From assembly GCF_963667985.1 (NCBI RefSeq), contig NZ_OY764081.1:434001-498000 (forward strand): a stretch of 64,000 nucleotides of DNA, given 5' to 3'. The translations under genes and the position numbers were made by a program. The notes below the pieces were generated by a model. That model did not search any database, was not told the origin of the DNA, and worked only from the letters and a program-made list of their open reading frames with translations. Below are positions 17,371 to 26,973 of the stretch, piece after piece (within the stretch, counting starts at the first letter, position 1; each line of letters starts with the position of its first letter). Origin of the DNA: an uncultured Methanocorpusculum sp. Its GTDB lineage: Archaea > Halobacteriota > Methanomicrobia > Methanomicrobiales > Methanocorpusculaceae.

Positions 17371-19140
17371 ATGAAAACCCCGTTTATTACGATAAAGGAT
17401 CTCATCATGGATTTTCCAGTCTCAACCGAAGATTGCGACGAAAAATCAACCGAGATGGTTCGGGTCCTGGATAACATCAACCTCGAACTCTCGGAGGGAG
17501 AGATCGTTGGTGTAATCGGCAGAAGCGGCTGTGGTAAAACCGTACTCATTCATCTTATCCGCGGAATCGATCAGCCTCCGACCTCCGGGAAGATCATCTA
17601 TCACATATCCCGCTGTCCAAAATGCGGCAAAATCGAGTTCCAAAGCAATGCAGGAAAACCCTGTCCGGCCTGCGGGGATACCCTTGTCGCGGAGGATGTC
17701 GATTTCTGGGACCCTGAAAACGGGAAACTCAAAACACAGATAATGGCACGGACCTCGCTGATGTTCCAGCGAACCTTTGCTCTGTACGGGGACGACCGTG
17801 TTATAGAAAACGTTCTTCGCGCCCTCGACGATATCAACTATCCTTCGGAAAAAGCCATCAGCCGGGCCGCCGACCTGCTCGACGAAGTCAGGCTCACCCA
17901 CCGAATGATGCACATCTCCCGTGACCTCTCCGGCGGAGAAAAACAGCGTGTCGTGCTTGCCCGTCAGCTTGCCCGCGAACCGCTCTTCCTTTGTGCGGAT
18001 GAGCCGACGGGAACCCTTGACCCGAAAACAGCAAGAATCGTTCATGATCTGCTGAAGAAAGCGGCCAAGGAAAACAATATGGGAATGATCGTCACTTCCC
18101 ACTTTTCCCAGGTTCTTGAAGACGTCTGCGATCGTGCGGTCCTCTTGGATGACGGAAAAATCACTAAGATCGGAACGCCTGATGAGATCGTCACCGAGTT
18201 CATGAAGGGATATCATGACGACCGTGTATACACCGACCAGATTTTCGGCGACCCGATCGTCCGGGCCGAACATCTGCTCAAAAAATTCATCGCCGTCGAC
18301 CGTGGAGTCATCAATGCGGTAAACGACATTACCTTCGAGATCAATGAACGGGAGATTTTTGGAATCATTGGTGTGTCCGGCGGAGGCAAAACCACCCTTT
18401 CGAAGATGATCGCCGGCCTTTACGAACCGACGTCCGGCAAACTCGAAGTCAGGATCGGGGACGAATGGGTCGACATGTCAAAACCCGGATACCTCTACCG
18501 GGGCAGGGCCAAACAGTATATCGGACTTCTGCATCAGGAATACGATCTCTATCCCCACAGAACGATCATCGACAACTTGACCGACGCGATCGGTCTCGAG
18601 TTCCCCAAGGAACTTGCGACCAGAAAAGCGCTCATCACCCTTCGAATGGCCGGATTCACCGAGAAGAAGGCAAAAGATGTTCTGCACAGACTGCCTTCCA
18701 GCCTGTCTGAGGGAGAGAAGCACAGAGTTGCTCTCGCACAGATCCTTATCCGCGAGCCGCGGATCATTCTTCTCGACGAACCGACGGGAACAATGGATCC
18801 GATCACCAAAGTCGACGTCAAGCACTCGATCATGCATGCAAGAGAAGAGATGGAGGAGACGTTCGTTATCGTTTCCCACGACATGGAGTTCGTGCGTGAT
18901 GTCTGCGACCGGTGTATGTTCATGCGTGGCGGAAAAATCATCGCGATCGGTCCGACCCACGAGGTCCTCGAAAACCTTTCCGAGGATGAAAAGATCGTTA
19001 TGAGAAATGCGGTCGAGAAGGAACGGGCTCGGGCCGAAACAGGGGTCCCGAAAAAGGCGACCCTTGCAGGAGGAGCACCCGAAGCGGAAGCGACCGAAGG
19101 CGCCCCCCATGAAAAGACCGATGAAATGTTCGAGATGTAG
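17371..19140 (+). CDS. atwA: Methyl-coenzyme M reductase activation component A2
   Basis: 589 residues with two ABC ATPase modules in one chain. Module 1: Walker A GRSGCGKT (about 50-57), signature LSGGEKQR (about 187), DEPTGTLDP. A zinc-ribbon-like insert with Cys82, 85, 98 and 101 (CPKC and CPAC) sits in module 1. Module 2: Walker A GVSGGGKT (about 336), signature LSEGEKHR (about 444), DEPTGTMDP. The C-terminal 40 residues are acidic and poorly conserved. A2 supplies ATP hydrolysis for reducing the nickel of cofactor F430 in MCR. It heads the operon of marker proteins. Confidence 0.95.
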   Translation: MKTPFITIKDLIMDFPVSTEDCDEKSTEMVRVLDNINLELSEGEIVGVIGRSGCGKTVLIHLIRGIDQPPTSGKIIYHISRCPKCGKIEFQSNAGKPCPACGDTLVAEDVDFWDPENGKLKTQIMARTSLMFQRTFALYGDDRVIENVLRALDDINYPSEKAISRAADLLDEVRLTHRMMHISRDLSGGEKQRVVLARQLAREPLFLCADEPTGTLDPKTARIVHDLLKKAAKENNMGMIVTSHFSQVLEDVCDRAVLLDDGKITKIGTPDEIVTEFMKGYHDDRVYTDQIFGDPIVRAEHLLKKFIAVDRGVINAVNDITFEINEREIFGIIGVSGGGKTTLSKMIAGLYEPTSGKLEVRIGDEWVDMSKPGYLYRGRAKQYIGLLHQEYDLYPHRTIIDNLTDAIGLEFPKELATRKALITLRMAGFTEKKAKDVLHRLPSSLSEGEKHRVALAQILIREPRIILLDEPTGTMDPITKVDVKHSIMHAREEMEETFVIVSHDMEFVRDVCDRCMFMRGGKIIAIGPTHEVLENLSEDEKIVMRNAVEKERARAETGVPKKATLAGGAPEAEATEGAPHEKTDEMFEM

Positions 19141-19149
19141 GTCAGGATC

Positions 19150-20694
19150 ATGACCGATATCCACGTGTTTCTCAACGGCGAGCAGAAAACCGTTGAAGAA
19201 ACGACAACCATCAAAGATCTCCTTCCAAATCAGCCGGAAGGGACCTCTGTTGTTCTCCTTTTACCCGGAAGCGTTTCCCGGGAAAAAACTCCGCACCTTC
19301 GTCTGACGACGACCGCCGGAGATATTGTCATCGAACTTGCCAAAAAAACCACCTTCCCCCTGCCTACGGGAGAGGGGAAGGAGAATCTGCGTGTCCACTT
19401 CGACGACAGAAACTCCGTCTCATTCGGTCCGTTCCCTCAGGAGTTTACACCCGATAAAAACTCCTACCGCTATGACCGGGGAATGGTCTGTCTGGGATCA
19501 GGCGGATACGATTCCCGTAATGCCTATCTGACCTTTTCCCGCAGAGAACATATGGCAGATCACGGAGCCGCCAAAGGCGGAGCAATACTTGGAAAAGTCA
19601 TCTACGGCCTTGGGATCATGAACCGCTGGAAAAACGGCGACATGATAACCCGGATCGAGGAGGTCTTTTCAAGCACCGACTCGACCAATGCAAAGGTGAC
19701 CTCAGACCTCTCGGCTGTTGTGAAGGAGGGGATGCAGATCTTTTCCGAAATGGTGGTCACCGCGGAAGGATATCAGGAGGATCATGCAGGGATCGACTGC
19801 GGATGCACGGAATCGGTCGAACACATGCTCTTTTGCCTGCGTGAAAACAGGCTCCGGATCGACCGGACCGCGTCAACCTACATCAGGGATCATACCGAAG
19901 GAAAACTCTTCGTCCCCCAGGAACGCCAGAAACCAAGAAGAGAAGGGACCGTGACGATACGAACGGCCGGAAAAGGGTCAGGGGCCCTTTATATTTACAC
20001 ACGCGATGTGCCGAGCAATCAGCATCACACACGGACCGGCTCGGTCACACGGGGAATAGAGCTCGCCAAGTTCTCCACGGAAAAAAATGTCCTTTCGGTC
20101 AGACCGGTCCCGGAACTCCTTGACCTGCGGGGTCTTCCTCTCGGCGAAGCGGTCGGTCTTGCGAAAAAACGCGGTCTGAAAGTGATGGCCGACAACAAAG
20201 ATGTAAACAACAGGGTCGTCATCAATCAGAAACCGGAGACTACCCTTGAAGTTCTGAAAGAAGGAAAGGTCTCCCTCTATACGATGGATCTCAAAGATGT
20301 CATCGACATCTCGCTGGATTACAAAAAAGCCCCCCTCTCGGTTGACCTGTTCCGCCGGGTCACCGGACTGAAGAGATATGCGGTTGGAACGATGCCTTTT
20401 ATTTACAATGTGGATGACGAGATGTACCTCTTCAAACCGCCGTTCTCAACCGGGACGAACATCATCCCTGAAAACACCCCGAAAAAACCGGTCAAGACCG
20501 ATACCCTCGCACTGACCAACGACTCGCGGCACGCGGTCGGCATGGTCGGTATCAGGGTAGTCGAAAATGTCGAGTACGGACCTACCGGAGAGCCCTTTGG
20601 AGGAACGAACATTATTGGAAAAGTTCTCGACATGGATAAATTATCCATGATGAAAGAGGGCGGGACCGTCTACATCAGGGAGGTGAAAGAGTGA
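19150..20694 (+). CDS. mmp3: Methanogenesis marker protein 3 (UPF0288)
   Basis: 514 residues. Recognised by length, position after atwA and typical segments: a beta-grasp-like N-terminus (MTDIHVFLNGEQKTVEE), the central LGSGGYDSRNAYLTFSRREH block, a Cys pair (DCGC, about residues 217-220), and the glycine-rich PTGEPFGGTNIIGK near the end. Published work places Mmp3 in the ATP-driven MCR activation complex with A2, McrC, Mmp7 and Mmp17; this is from memory of the literature. Spacing from atwA is nine bases with AGGTCAGGA upstream. Confidence 0.9.
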   Translation: MTDIHVFLNGEQKTVEETTTIKDLLPNQPEGTSVVLLLPGSVSREKTPHLRLTTTAGDIVIELAKKTTFPLPTGEGKENLRVHFDDRNSVSFGPFPQEFTPDKNSYRYDRGMVCLGSGGYDSRNAYLTFSRREHMADHGAAKGGAILGKVIYGLGIMNRWKNGDMITRIEEVFSSTDSTNAKVTSDLSAVVKEGMQIFSEMVVTAEGYQEDHAGIDCGCTESVEHMLFCLRENRLRIDRTASTYIRDHTEGKLFVPQERQKPRREGTVTIRTAGKGSGALYIYTRDVPSNQHHTRTGSVTRGIELAKFSTEKNVLSVRPVPELLDLRGLPLGEAVGLAKKRGLKVMADNKDVNNRVVINQKPETTLEVLKEGKVSLYTMDLKDVIDISLDYKKAPLSVDLFRRVTGLKRYAVGTMPFIYNVDDEMYLFKPPFSTGTNIIPENTPKKPVKTDTLALTNDSRHAVGMVGIRVVENVEYGPTGEPFGGTNIIGKVLDMDKLSMMKEGGTVYIREVKE

Positions 20695-21152
20695 AACCCT
20701 ATGTTCCGGAGTATGTCGGGACCGTAACGAAGTACGTTTTCGTTGACTCTCCAAACACAACGCCTCAGGACATCGCGACCGCCGCATACGAGATCGCTCA
20801 GGGAGTGATGATCAAAGAGACCTGTTTTGGGTGTCAGATCACCGGATCGCCCGAGGATGTCGACCGGATCATCTCGCATCTGCGTGTTCTTGATCCCTAC
20901 CGGATCTTCATAAAAGACCGGGGATTTCCCCCGGGAGATTCCCGGAGATGCAGGGCTGATCTGGGCGGCTCCAGACCCGGGTATCTCGGGCACGAATATG
21001 AAATGAGTTTTATCAGACATATCTCCCACGGACTGGAAGAGACCGAAGGGATGAACAAAACCTCACTCAAAAAAGCCGCAGGGGAAACTCTGCCGCTGGA
21101 AGAACCGCTCGACGCGGATCTGCTCGAGAAACTCTTTTCGGAGGAAACATAA
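20691..21152 (+). CDS. mmp6: Methanogenesis marker protein 6
   Basis: 153 residues; GTG start at 20691 overlapping the mmp3 stop. Contains TCFGCQITG and a PPGDSRRCRADLGGSRPGYLGHE segment characteristic of this marker family. No known enzymatic motif. The function is undefined; conservation and co-location with mmp3/5/15/17/7 suggest a role in building or using the MCR activation complex. Confidence 0.88.
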   Translation: MKPYVPEYVGTVTKYVFVDSPNTTPQDIATAAYEIAQGVMIKETCFGCQITGSPEDVDRIISHLRVLDPYRIFIKDRGFPPGDSRRCRADLGGSRPGYLGHEYEMSFIRHISHGLEETEGMNKTSLKKAAGETLPLEEPLDADLLEKLFSEET

Positions 21153-21598
21153 TGGCAAAAGTATTCATCTATCCGGCAACCAGCCTCATCTTATCCGACC
21201 TTGTAGCGAGGTTCGGCCACGAACCGCTCGGCTCGGCTCTTTCGATCCGTGAACATGTCCAGACACCGGGATTCGATTCACCGCCTATCCAGATGACCTC
21301 GGAGGATCCGCAGAAAGGACTGAAATGGGCGGCGGTCGAGGTTCCGTCAGGTATTCGCGGACGAATGGCTCTTTACGGCCCCTTAGTCGAAGAGGCGGAA
21401 GCAGCCATCATCATCGACGAACCGGATCTTGCCTTCGGATGCATGGGCTGCGCACGAACGAACGAGCTTTTAGTGTTCATGCTCAGGGAAAAGGAGATGC
21501 CCAAACTGGAACTGAGATATCCGGCATCCAAAGAGGAGGGTGTGACGTTCGTTGCAAAAATCAAACAGTTCTTAAATGAGCTGGAGGTCAAAAAATGA
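21152..21598 (+). CDS. mmp5: Methanogenesis marker protein 5
   Basis: 148 residues; start overlaps the mmp6 stop (TAATG). A short segment [15 protein letters not shown] with a CxxC pair is its most conserved part and could bind metal or take part in thiol chemistry. The rest is alpha/beta without a recognised catalytic motif. Member of the mmp operon, role unknown. Confidence 0.88.
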   Translation: MAKVFIYPATSLILSDLVARFGHEPLGSALSIREHVQTPGFDSPPIQMTSEDPQKGLKWAAVEVPSGIRGRMALYGPLVEEAEAAIIIDEPDLAFGCMGCARTNELLVFMLREKEMPKLELRYPASKEEGVTFVAKIKQFLNELEVKK

Positions 21599-22857
21599 GT
21601 GCGAAAGAACAGCCCGTACGGATCGCCCAGATCACCTGCGGCGCAGAATACAGCGGGATCCAAAACGAGATCACTTCTGCGGCGGAGACCGTCGGAGCAA
21701 AGATGTTTTACCCGGACGTTGCCTTAAAGGACGTCAAACGCGCCTACAAGGACTTCGGTCTTCCGGTAAAAAGCCCGGATCTGAAACTCGCCATCGCCCG
21801 TGCCCAGGCGATCGTTGAAGGAAGGATCGAGGCGGACGGAATCTTCATCGCAAGCTGCTTCCGCTGTGCGGAGGCTGCGATCGTCCGAAACGAACTCCGC
21901 AGATACATCGTGGAAAACTCGAAGATCCCGGTCGTCTCCTACTCGTTCAACGAACGGACCGGTGCATCCACTCTTCTGACCAGGCTCGAAGCATTATCCA
22001 CAATCGCAAAACGCCGTGCACTGATGGCCCGCGAGGTCCAGGTCGGGACAACGATGGGTGTCGACTCAGGTTCCTCGACCACCAAATGCATCATCATGCA
22101 GGACAACGAGATCATTGGAACCGGCTGGAGACCGACCACTGATGTTCTGAAAAGTGCTGACGACGTCGTGTCCCTGGCATTAAAGGAGTCTGGACTCAAA
22201 CTCTCCGACATCGAGGCCGTTGGAACAACCGGATACGGAAGGTTCCTAGTCGGCAAACACATCAAAGCCGATCTTATCCAGGAAGAACTTACCGTCAACT
22301 CGAAGGGAGCTGTGTATCTTGCAAATGCCCAGAAAGGATTTGCCACCGTGATTGATATCGGCGGTATGGATAACAAGGCCATCAGTGTAAAAGACGGAAT
22401 CCCCGGTTCCTTTACGATGGGAGGCATCTGCGCCGGAGCCTCGGGACGGTTCCTCGAGATGACGTCCAAACGCCTTGGAATCGACATCACCGAACTCGGC
22501 GCACTCTCGATGGAAAGCGAAGGCGGCGAGAATGTGCCGATGAACAGTTATTGTATCGTCTTTGGAACGCAGTCTCTCGTCAATGCTTTGGCGGCGGGAT
22601 ACAAACCCGCAGATGTTGCCGCGGCGGCGTGTCACAGTGTAGCTCAGCAGGTGTACGAACAGCAGCTCCAGGAAGTCGATATCAAAGAACCGGTCATCAT
22701 GGTCGGCGGATCGTCGCTCATTCAGGGACTTGTCCGTGCCATGGGCCGGATGCTCAGAACCGAGGTCGTCGTGCCCCATCACGCCCAGTACATCGGGGCG
22801 GTCGGCGGGGCACTGCTTTCCTCGGGATTCGTCGATAAAAAGGTGAAGGAGGCGTAA
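21595..22857 (+). CDS. mmp15: Methanogenesis marker protein 15, BadF/HgdC-like ATPase
   Basis: 420 residues. The first 140 residues are specific to the marker family and include SCFRCAEAA. From about residue 152 the ASKHA ATPase fold begins: phosphate-1 loop [10 protein letters not shown], phosphate-2 [10 protein letters not shown], and [10 protein letters not shown] (cluster Cys about 278), then the adenosine motif [10 protein letters not shown]. Relatives are the [4Fe-4S] activators of 2-hydroxyacyl-CoA dehydratases, which use ATP to fire low-potential electrons. A similar role in MCR activation is a fair inference. Confidence 0.92.
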   Translation: MSAKEQPVRIAQITCGAEYSGIQNEITSAAETVGAKMFYPDVALKDVKRAYKDFGLPVKSPDLKLAIARAQAIVEGRIEADGIFIASCFRCAEAAIVRNELRRYIVENSKIPVVSYSFNERTGASTLLTRLEALSTIAKRRALMAREVQVGTTMGVDSGSSTTKCIIMQDNEIIGTGWRPTTDVLKSADDVVSLALKESGLKLSDIEAVGTTGYGRFLVGKHIKADLIQEELTVNSKGAVYLANAQKGFATVIDIGGMDNKAISVKDGIPGSFTMGGICAGASGRFLEMTSKRLGIDITELGALSMESEGGENVPMNSYCIVFGTQSLVNALAAGYKPADVAAAACHSVAQQVYEQQLQEVDIKEPVIMVGGSSLIQGLVRAMGRMLRTEVVVPHHAQYIGAVGGALLSSGFVDKKVKEA

Positions 22858-23439
22858 ATGGCTGGTTTGGACTACTTCGAGGTGGAATGCACCGAAGACG
22901 GGTCGGACAACTATATCAAAATCGCCACAACCGTACTGCAGGATCACAACCTCCTCAGTATCGTGGAAGGACTGCACATCTACATCGATCCGAAGTATCC
23001 CCTGTTCGTGGCAACGGGATTCATCCGCCCGCCGCGTTCCGTGATAAAAGTCTCGGATGTGGGCAATGTACTGCTTCAGGATGATCAGGCAACGATCGCG
23101 GTCGGAGATGAGACCTATCTTGCCGCGATGCTGAAGATGCTATGGGCCAAACTCGGACACGACAATGTCGATCAGCCCGACCGGTTCACGGTGATCATCA
23201 AAAATACGGAGATCCAAAAGGACCTGCGAGACTGGGTGGTTATCGATCCGTCCCAGTCGCTCTTTAAGGATCTGATCTACGCGATCCAGGTAATCGCACC
23301 CGAAGGCTTCAAAGTCCGGCGCGAAAACTACGGAAAGAACCGGTTTTCCTATGCGGCAAGCGAAAACACCCTTCCGGCGAAAGATATCGAGAAAATCATC
23401 GCCGAAAGATTCGAGAAGATGGAGGAGGCGCTGAAATGA
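22858..23439 (+). CDS. mmp17: Methanogenesis marker protein 17
   Basis: 193 residues, start directly after the mmp15 stop. Begins MAGLDYFEVECTEDG; no cysteine-rich motif or membrane segment. Assigned by gene order and length. It was described as part of the MCR activation complex together with Mmp7, Mmp3, McrC and A2 (literature memory). Confidence 0.88.
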   Translation: MAGLDYFEVECTEDGSDNYIKIATTVLQDHNLLSIVEGLHIYIDPKYPLFVATGFIRPPRSVIKVSDVGNVLLQDDQATIAVGDETYLAAMLKMLWAKLGHDNVDQPDRFTVIIKNTEIQKDLRDWVVIDPSQSLFKDLIYAIQVIAPEGFKVRRENYGKNRFSYAASENTLPAKDIEKIIAERFEKMEEALK

Positions 23440-24374
23440 TACTTGTCCCGATCACCTACAAAGGAGGAGTGTATCGTCTCGACGAGGTCATCGATTACAT
23501 CGAGGATCTGGGCGGCTACATCGTCCAGAGACATAACATTGCAAGCGAGGTCGTCTTGCAGGTCCTTATGCCCAAGGAGGACATCAAACGGCTCATCACC
23601 TTTTCCTGGCCTCTTGCGGGAGAGATCCAGGAATCGCCGCTTGTCGGGACCGAGATCGCAGTGGTCATACCAAGTCTCGAGATCCACCACCTTCCCCATT
23701 CGGCATGCGATGTTGCCGAGTATCTGCGAAGCCACGGTTCCAAATCGAACATGCTTGGGATGGCACGCGGATTTGGAAAACGCATCGCCCAGATGAACGA
23801 CGAGGAGCGGGATCTGATCAACGAACATGATCTGGCGATCTTCATTCTCGGCAACTTTGCCTCCTGTATCGAAACGAAGTTCCCGAAGTTTCGGCCGGGG
23901 ATCACCGTTCCCATCATCCTGACCGGAGGGCCGGACAGGGAGATCCTCGAAAAACAGACCGACCCGCCGATTGCCGGATACGTCGGCGGCCTAGGACGTT
24001 TTATGCACAGGACCCAGACCGAGGCAGATATTCACCGGCTCGACCTGGTAATCGAAGAGGTGAAAAAAGTCATCGAGTTACGCCGGCAGGAGATCGCAAA
24101 CGATCCACTCTCGGTCTCGCCCGCAAGACTCCAGGCGCTGATCAAACAGGAACTTCCGGAGATCGAAGAGGTCTACTCTCCCTCTCCGATCGCAGTCCAG
24201 CTCAATGGTCTGCGGGTTAAACTTTCATACCCCGTCTATGCACAAAAGGTCCGCGATCTGGTGATCGAGGATGAAATAAAGGTCGGCGATGTGGCGGATG
24301 TTCTGCCGTCACGCATGCGGGATTATATTCTGATCCGCATAAAGCCGCTTTCGGAAACAAACATTGTGGTATAA
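23436..24374 (+). CDS. mmp7: Methanogenesis marker protein 7
   Basis: 312 residues, overlapping the mmp17 stop by four bases. Conserved segments include HHLPHSACDVAEYLRSHG and FILGNFASCIETKFP, whose Cys residues could hold part of a metallocofactor. Part of the reported MCR activation complex. The McrC partner is expected in the mcr operon, which is not in this window. Confidence 0.9.
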   Translation: MILVPITYKGGVYRLDEVIDYIEDLGGYIVQRHNIASEVVLQVLMPKEDIKRLITFSWPLAGEIQESPLVGTEIAVVIPSLEIHHLPHSACDVAEYLRSHGSKSNMLGMARGFGKRIAQMNDEERDLINEHDLAIFILGNFASCIETKFPKFRPGITVPIILTGGPDREILEKQTDPPIAGYVGGLGRFMHRTQTEADIHRLDLVIEEVKKVIELRRQEIANDPLSVSPARLQALIKQELPEIEEVYSPSPIAVQLNGLRVKLSYPVYAQKVRDLVIEDEIKVGDVADVLPSRMRDYILIRIKPLSETNIVV

Positions 24375-24377
24375 ATC

Positions 24378-24812
24378 ATGGTAGAGATCGACAAGACTTT
24401 TGAGGAGGCAATCGCCGAAGTACAAACGAACGGGGCAAAACAGACTGCTGTCGACTGGCTCGCAAAGATCGAAGAAGAGTATGGAAGGTCGCCTCTGATC
24501 TATCAGAAACTTGAGGACAATCCCGAGGCGCTGATCTCGCACCTTCTCTATAAAAATGCGGTGACACGGGCAGGGGCACTGCCGCCGAAGACGGTGGAAC
24601 TCATCAGTCTGGCAGTCGGCGCAGCCTTACGCTGCGATCACTGTACAACCTATCATATGCAGGTTGCAAAGAAGATGGGAATCACCAAAGAAGAGATCTT
24701 AGAAGCGGTTCTGATCGCAGGTCTTCTTGCAAACTCCTCGGTTCTTGCACACGCCTACCGTCTGGTCGTGCCGGAAAAGGAACCCTGTGCAGGGACCTGT
24801 TCGATGCAATAA
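24378..24812 (+). CDS. AhpD/carboxymuconolactone decarboxylase-like protein
   Basis: 144 residues. The AhpD core motif is present: CDHCTTYHMQVAKKMG (CxxC with the downstream His), giving a redox-active pair. An additional CAGTC pair lies at the very C-terminus, just before the stop. It follows mmp7 by three bases on the same strand and is almost certainly co-transcribed with the MCR-activation genes. A thiol-disulfide or peroxide-removing role protecting that oxygen-sensitive system is an inference. Confidence 0.85.
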   Translation: MVEIDKTFEEAIAEVQTNGAKQTAVDWLAKIEEEYGRSPLIYQKLEDNPEALISHLLYKNAVTRAGALPPKTVELISLAVGAALRCDHCTTYHMQVAKKMGITKEEILEAVLIAGLLANSSVLAHAYRLVVPEKEPCAGTCSMQ

Positions 24813-24842
24813 CCAGTGCGAACGGCGAAACGGTATCCTAAC

Positions 24843-25682
24843 CTAATTTTTCCTAACCGAATCTTTTTCCATCCCGGGTTCTGGCCCGTTCTGTACTCCT
24901 CCTTCGATAGGAATACAGAGTTTGTGATGGCGTGTTGTCGACTGAAACTCTTCGATATGGACATCCACGCCGTAAACATTCTTGATGAGTTTTGCATCCA
25001 GAACATCGCCCGGCTCCCCGTCAGCGATCACTTTTCCGTTCTGTATCATCATGACCCGGTTTGCATACAGGAAAGCATGATCCGGATTATGGGTGGAAAG
25101 GATAATGATGTATCCTTCTTTGGTAAGATCCGCGATGCGGCACATCACCCTGAACTGATTTCCGTAATCGAGATTTGCTGTGGGTTCATCCATGATGAGG
25201 ATCTTCGCCTTTTGGACAAGGGCACGGGCGATAAGAGCCAGCTGGCGCTCTCCCCCGCTTATCTCGCCGTAACCGGCATCACGCAGGTGGGCGATACCCA
25301 GACTTTCCATCGCCGTATACGCCTCATCTATATGATCCTGATTTGGTGCGGATAAAAGTCGAAGCTGATTGGTGAGGCCCATAAGCACCACATCCAGAAC
25401 GGAATAATTGAACACGGGATACGTGGACTGGGGGATATAAGCGATCTTTTTAGCGATGTCTTTGTGGGTCAGGGTTTTGATATTGGTTCCGTTGAGTAAG
25501 ATATCCCCCGAATAATGCTGAAGAAAGCCTAACATGCAGCGGAACATGGTACTTTTTCCGACACCGTTTGGACCGAGAACGGCAAGAAGATCCCCTTCGC
25601 TGGCTGAGAACGAGATGTCTTCCAGGACTAAAGGCAGTTTTTTTCCATAGGAAAAACTCAGATTTTTCACGCTGACGCTCAT
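24843..25682 (-). CDS. ABC transporter ATPase, siderophore/cobalamin/haem type
   Basis: 279 residues of the FecE/BtuD family: Walker A GPNGVGKS (about 37-44), signature ISGGERQLALIARA, Walker B LIMDEPTANLD, switch STHN. The last ~40 residues are polar and probably non-essential. Energises the adjacent permease, which overlaps it by four bases. Converges on the mmp operon with a 30-base gap. Substrate (iron chelate, cobalamin or similar) cannot be decided; no binding protein is nearby. Confidence 0.9.
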   Translation of the reverse strand: MSVSVKNLSFSYGKKLPLVLEDISFSASEGDLLAVLGPNGVGKSTMFRCMLGFLQHYSGDILLNGTNIKTLTHKDIAKKIAYIPQSTYPVFNYSVLDVVLMGLTNQLRLLSAPNQDHIDEAYTAMESLGIAHLRDAGYGEISGGERQLALIARALVQKAKILIMDEPTANLDYGNQFRVMCRIADLTKEGYIIILSTHNPDHAFLYANRVMMIQNGKVIADGEPGDVLDAKLIKNVYGVDVHIEEFQSTTRHHKLCIPIEGGVQNGPEPGMEKDSVRKN

Positions 25683-26824
25683 GACCGTTTTCCCCCCATG
25701 ATCAGTAAATAGGCAAATATCGGCGCCCCGATGAACGCCGTCAGAATGCCGATCGGCACTTCAGTCGTGGAAATGGTCCGGGCAAAGTCGTCTACGAGAA
25801 GAAGGAACCCGCCACCCATGATAATTGCATCGGGAACGATTCTCCGGTAATCATAGCCAAAAAGCATCCGGCAGAAATGCGGGATCACAAGGCCGACCCA
25901 GCCGATAATACCGGAAATAGAAACGGCAACGGCGGTGATAAGCGTGGCACAGATGATCACGATGAGCCGAAGTCTATGGGTATTGACACCCAGACTTTTC
26001 GCTTCATCTTCCCCAAGGGTGAGAACATTCATGCGCCAGCGAAGAAGAAAAATCGGCAGTGTTCCAAGAATAATGATGACGCCGGCAAAAAGCACATCAT
26101 TCATCGTGACCCCTCCAAGACCGCCCATTAACCAGTAGGTAATCGCAGGCAGTTGTTCGGTCGTGTCCGCTACCAGTTTGATATAGGAGATCGCCACGGA
26201 AAAGAGACTGCCGACAAGGATACCCCCAAGAACCATACTAAGGGTAGCACTGCCTTTTGCCATACGACTGACCGCATAGGCAACCGATACGGCGATAATA
26301 CCGCCGGCAAAGGCAAGAGTCGTGATCATCCCGCTGCCAAGAGAGAGATAAATCGCAAGAGCCGCTCCAAAACCCGCACCGGCCGAAGCTCCGAGGATAT
26401 CGGGAGATACAAGCGGATTTTGAAACATTCCCTGATAAGCCGCACCGGCAGTCGACAGTGCCGCACCTACAAGAAGAGCTGCAATAATTCTTGGAAGCCG
26501 GATATTCATGACCACACTGTACATCGCATAATCCCATGTTTCGGTGATTGGGAAAAACGGGAACTGAACGGCCAGTAAAGAATCACGTATCAGGGGGAAC
26601 GGGCCTAAAATGAAAGAGATGAAGTTCGTTGAAAGAGATGAAAAGAAATCATACACGGAAGATACAAAGATTAAGAGAACATTATCGAGGGATATGGAAA
26701 ATCTTCCTACCGCAAATGAGATCAGGACACAGAGCAGAACCGCAAGTGTGAGAAGAATGAAGCGAAGTTTGTAATTCGGCATCTCTCTGGGAGGCATCAC
26801 TTTGGTTCGGCTGGTATCACGCAT
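25679..26824 (-). CDS. ABC transporter permease, FecCD/BtuC family
   Basis: 381 residues with about ten hydrophobic spans. BtuC-family landmarks: RLPRIIAALLVGAALSTAGAA-type N-terminal block, NPLVSPDILGASAGAG, and GWVGLVIPHFCRMLFGYDYR near the end. Upstream gene of a two-gene operon with the ATPase. The start region is divergent from the zinc-finger gene at 26974 with a 149-base promoter gap. Confidence 0.92.
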   Translation of the reverse strand: MRDTSRTKVMPPREMPNYKLRFILLTLAVLLCVLISFAVGRFSISLDNVLLIFVSSVYDFFSSLSTNFISFILGPFPLIRDSLLAVQFPFFPITETWDYAMYSVVMNIRLPRIIAALLVGAALSTAGAAYQGMFQNPLVSPDILGASAGAGFGAALAIYLSLGSGMITTLAFAGGIIAVSVAYAVSRMAKGSATLSMVLGGILVGSLFSVAISYIKLVADTTEQLPAITYWLMGGLGGVTMNDVLFAGVIIILGTLPIFLLRWRMNVLTLGEDEAKSLGVNTHRLRLIVIICATLITAVAVSISGIIGWVGLVIPHFCRMLFGYDYRRIVPDAIIMGGGFLLLVDDFARTISTTEVPIGILTAFIGAPIFAYLLIMGGKRS

Positions 26825-26973
26825 GCGTCATATCGTTAATTTCTGCAGTATTATTAAGTGTGGCTTATTAATGTAATAAAGTTTAACAAAAACAATTGAC
26901 ATTGTCTGACGCGAAAGATAGGGAGACCTTAATATCGAGAAGAAGTATATTTTCTATAAGTTGAGGGATACAT

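Noticed and set aside
24837..24858. Two TCCTAACC copies near the end of the ABC ATPase gene
   Set aside because: Only two short copies in a small convergent gap; too little to call a repeat element.
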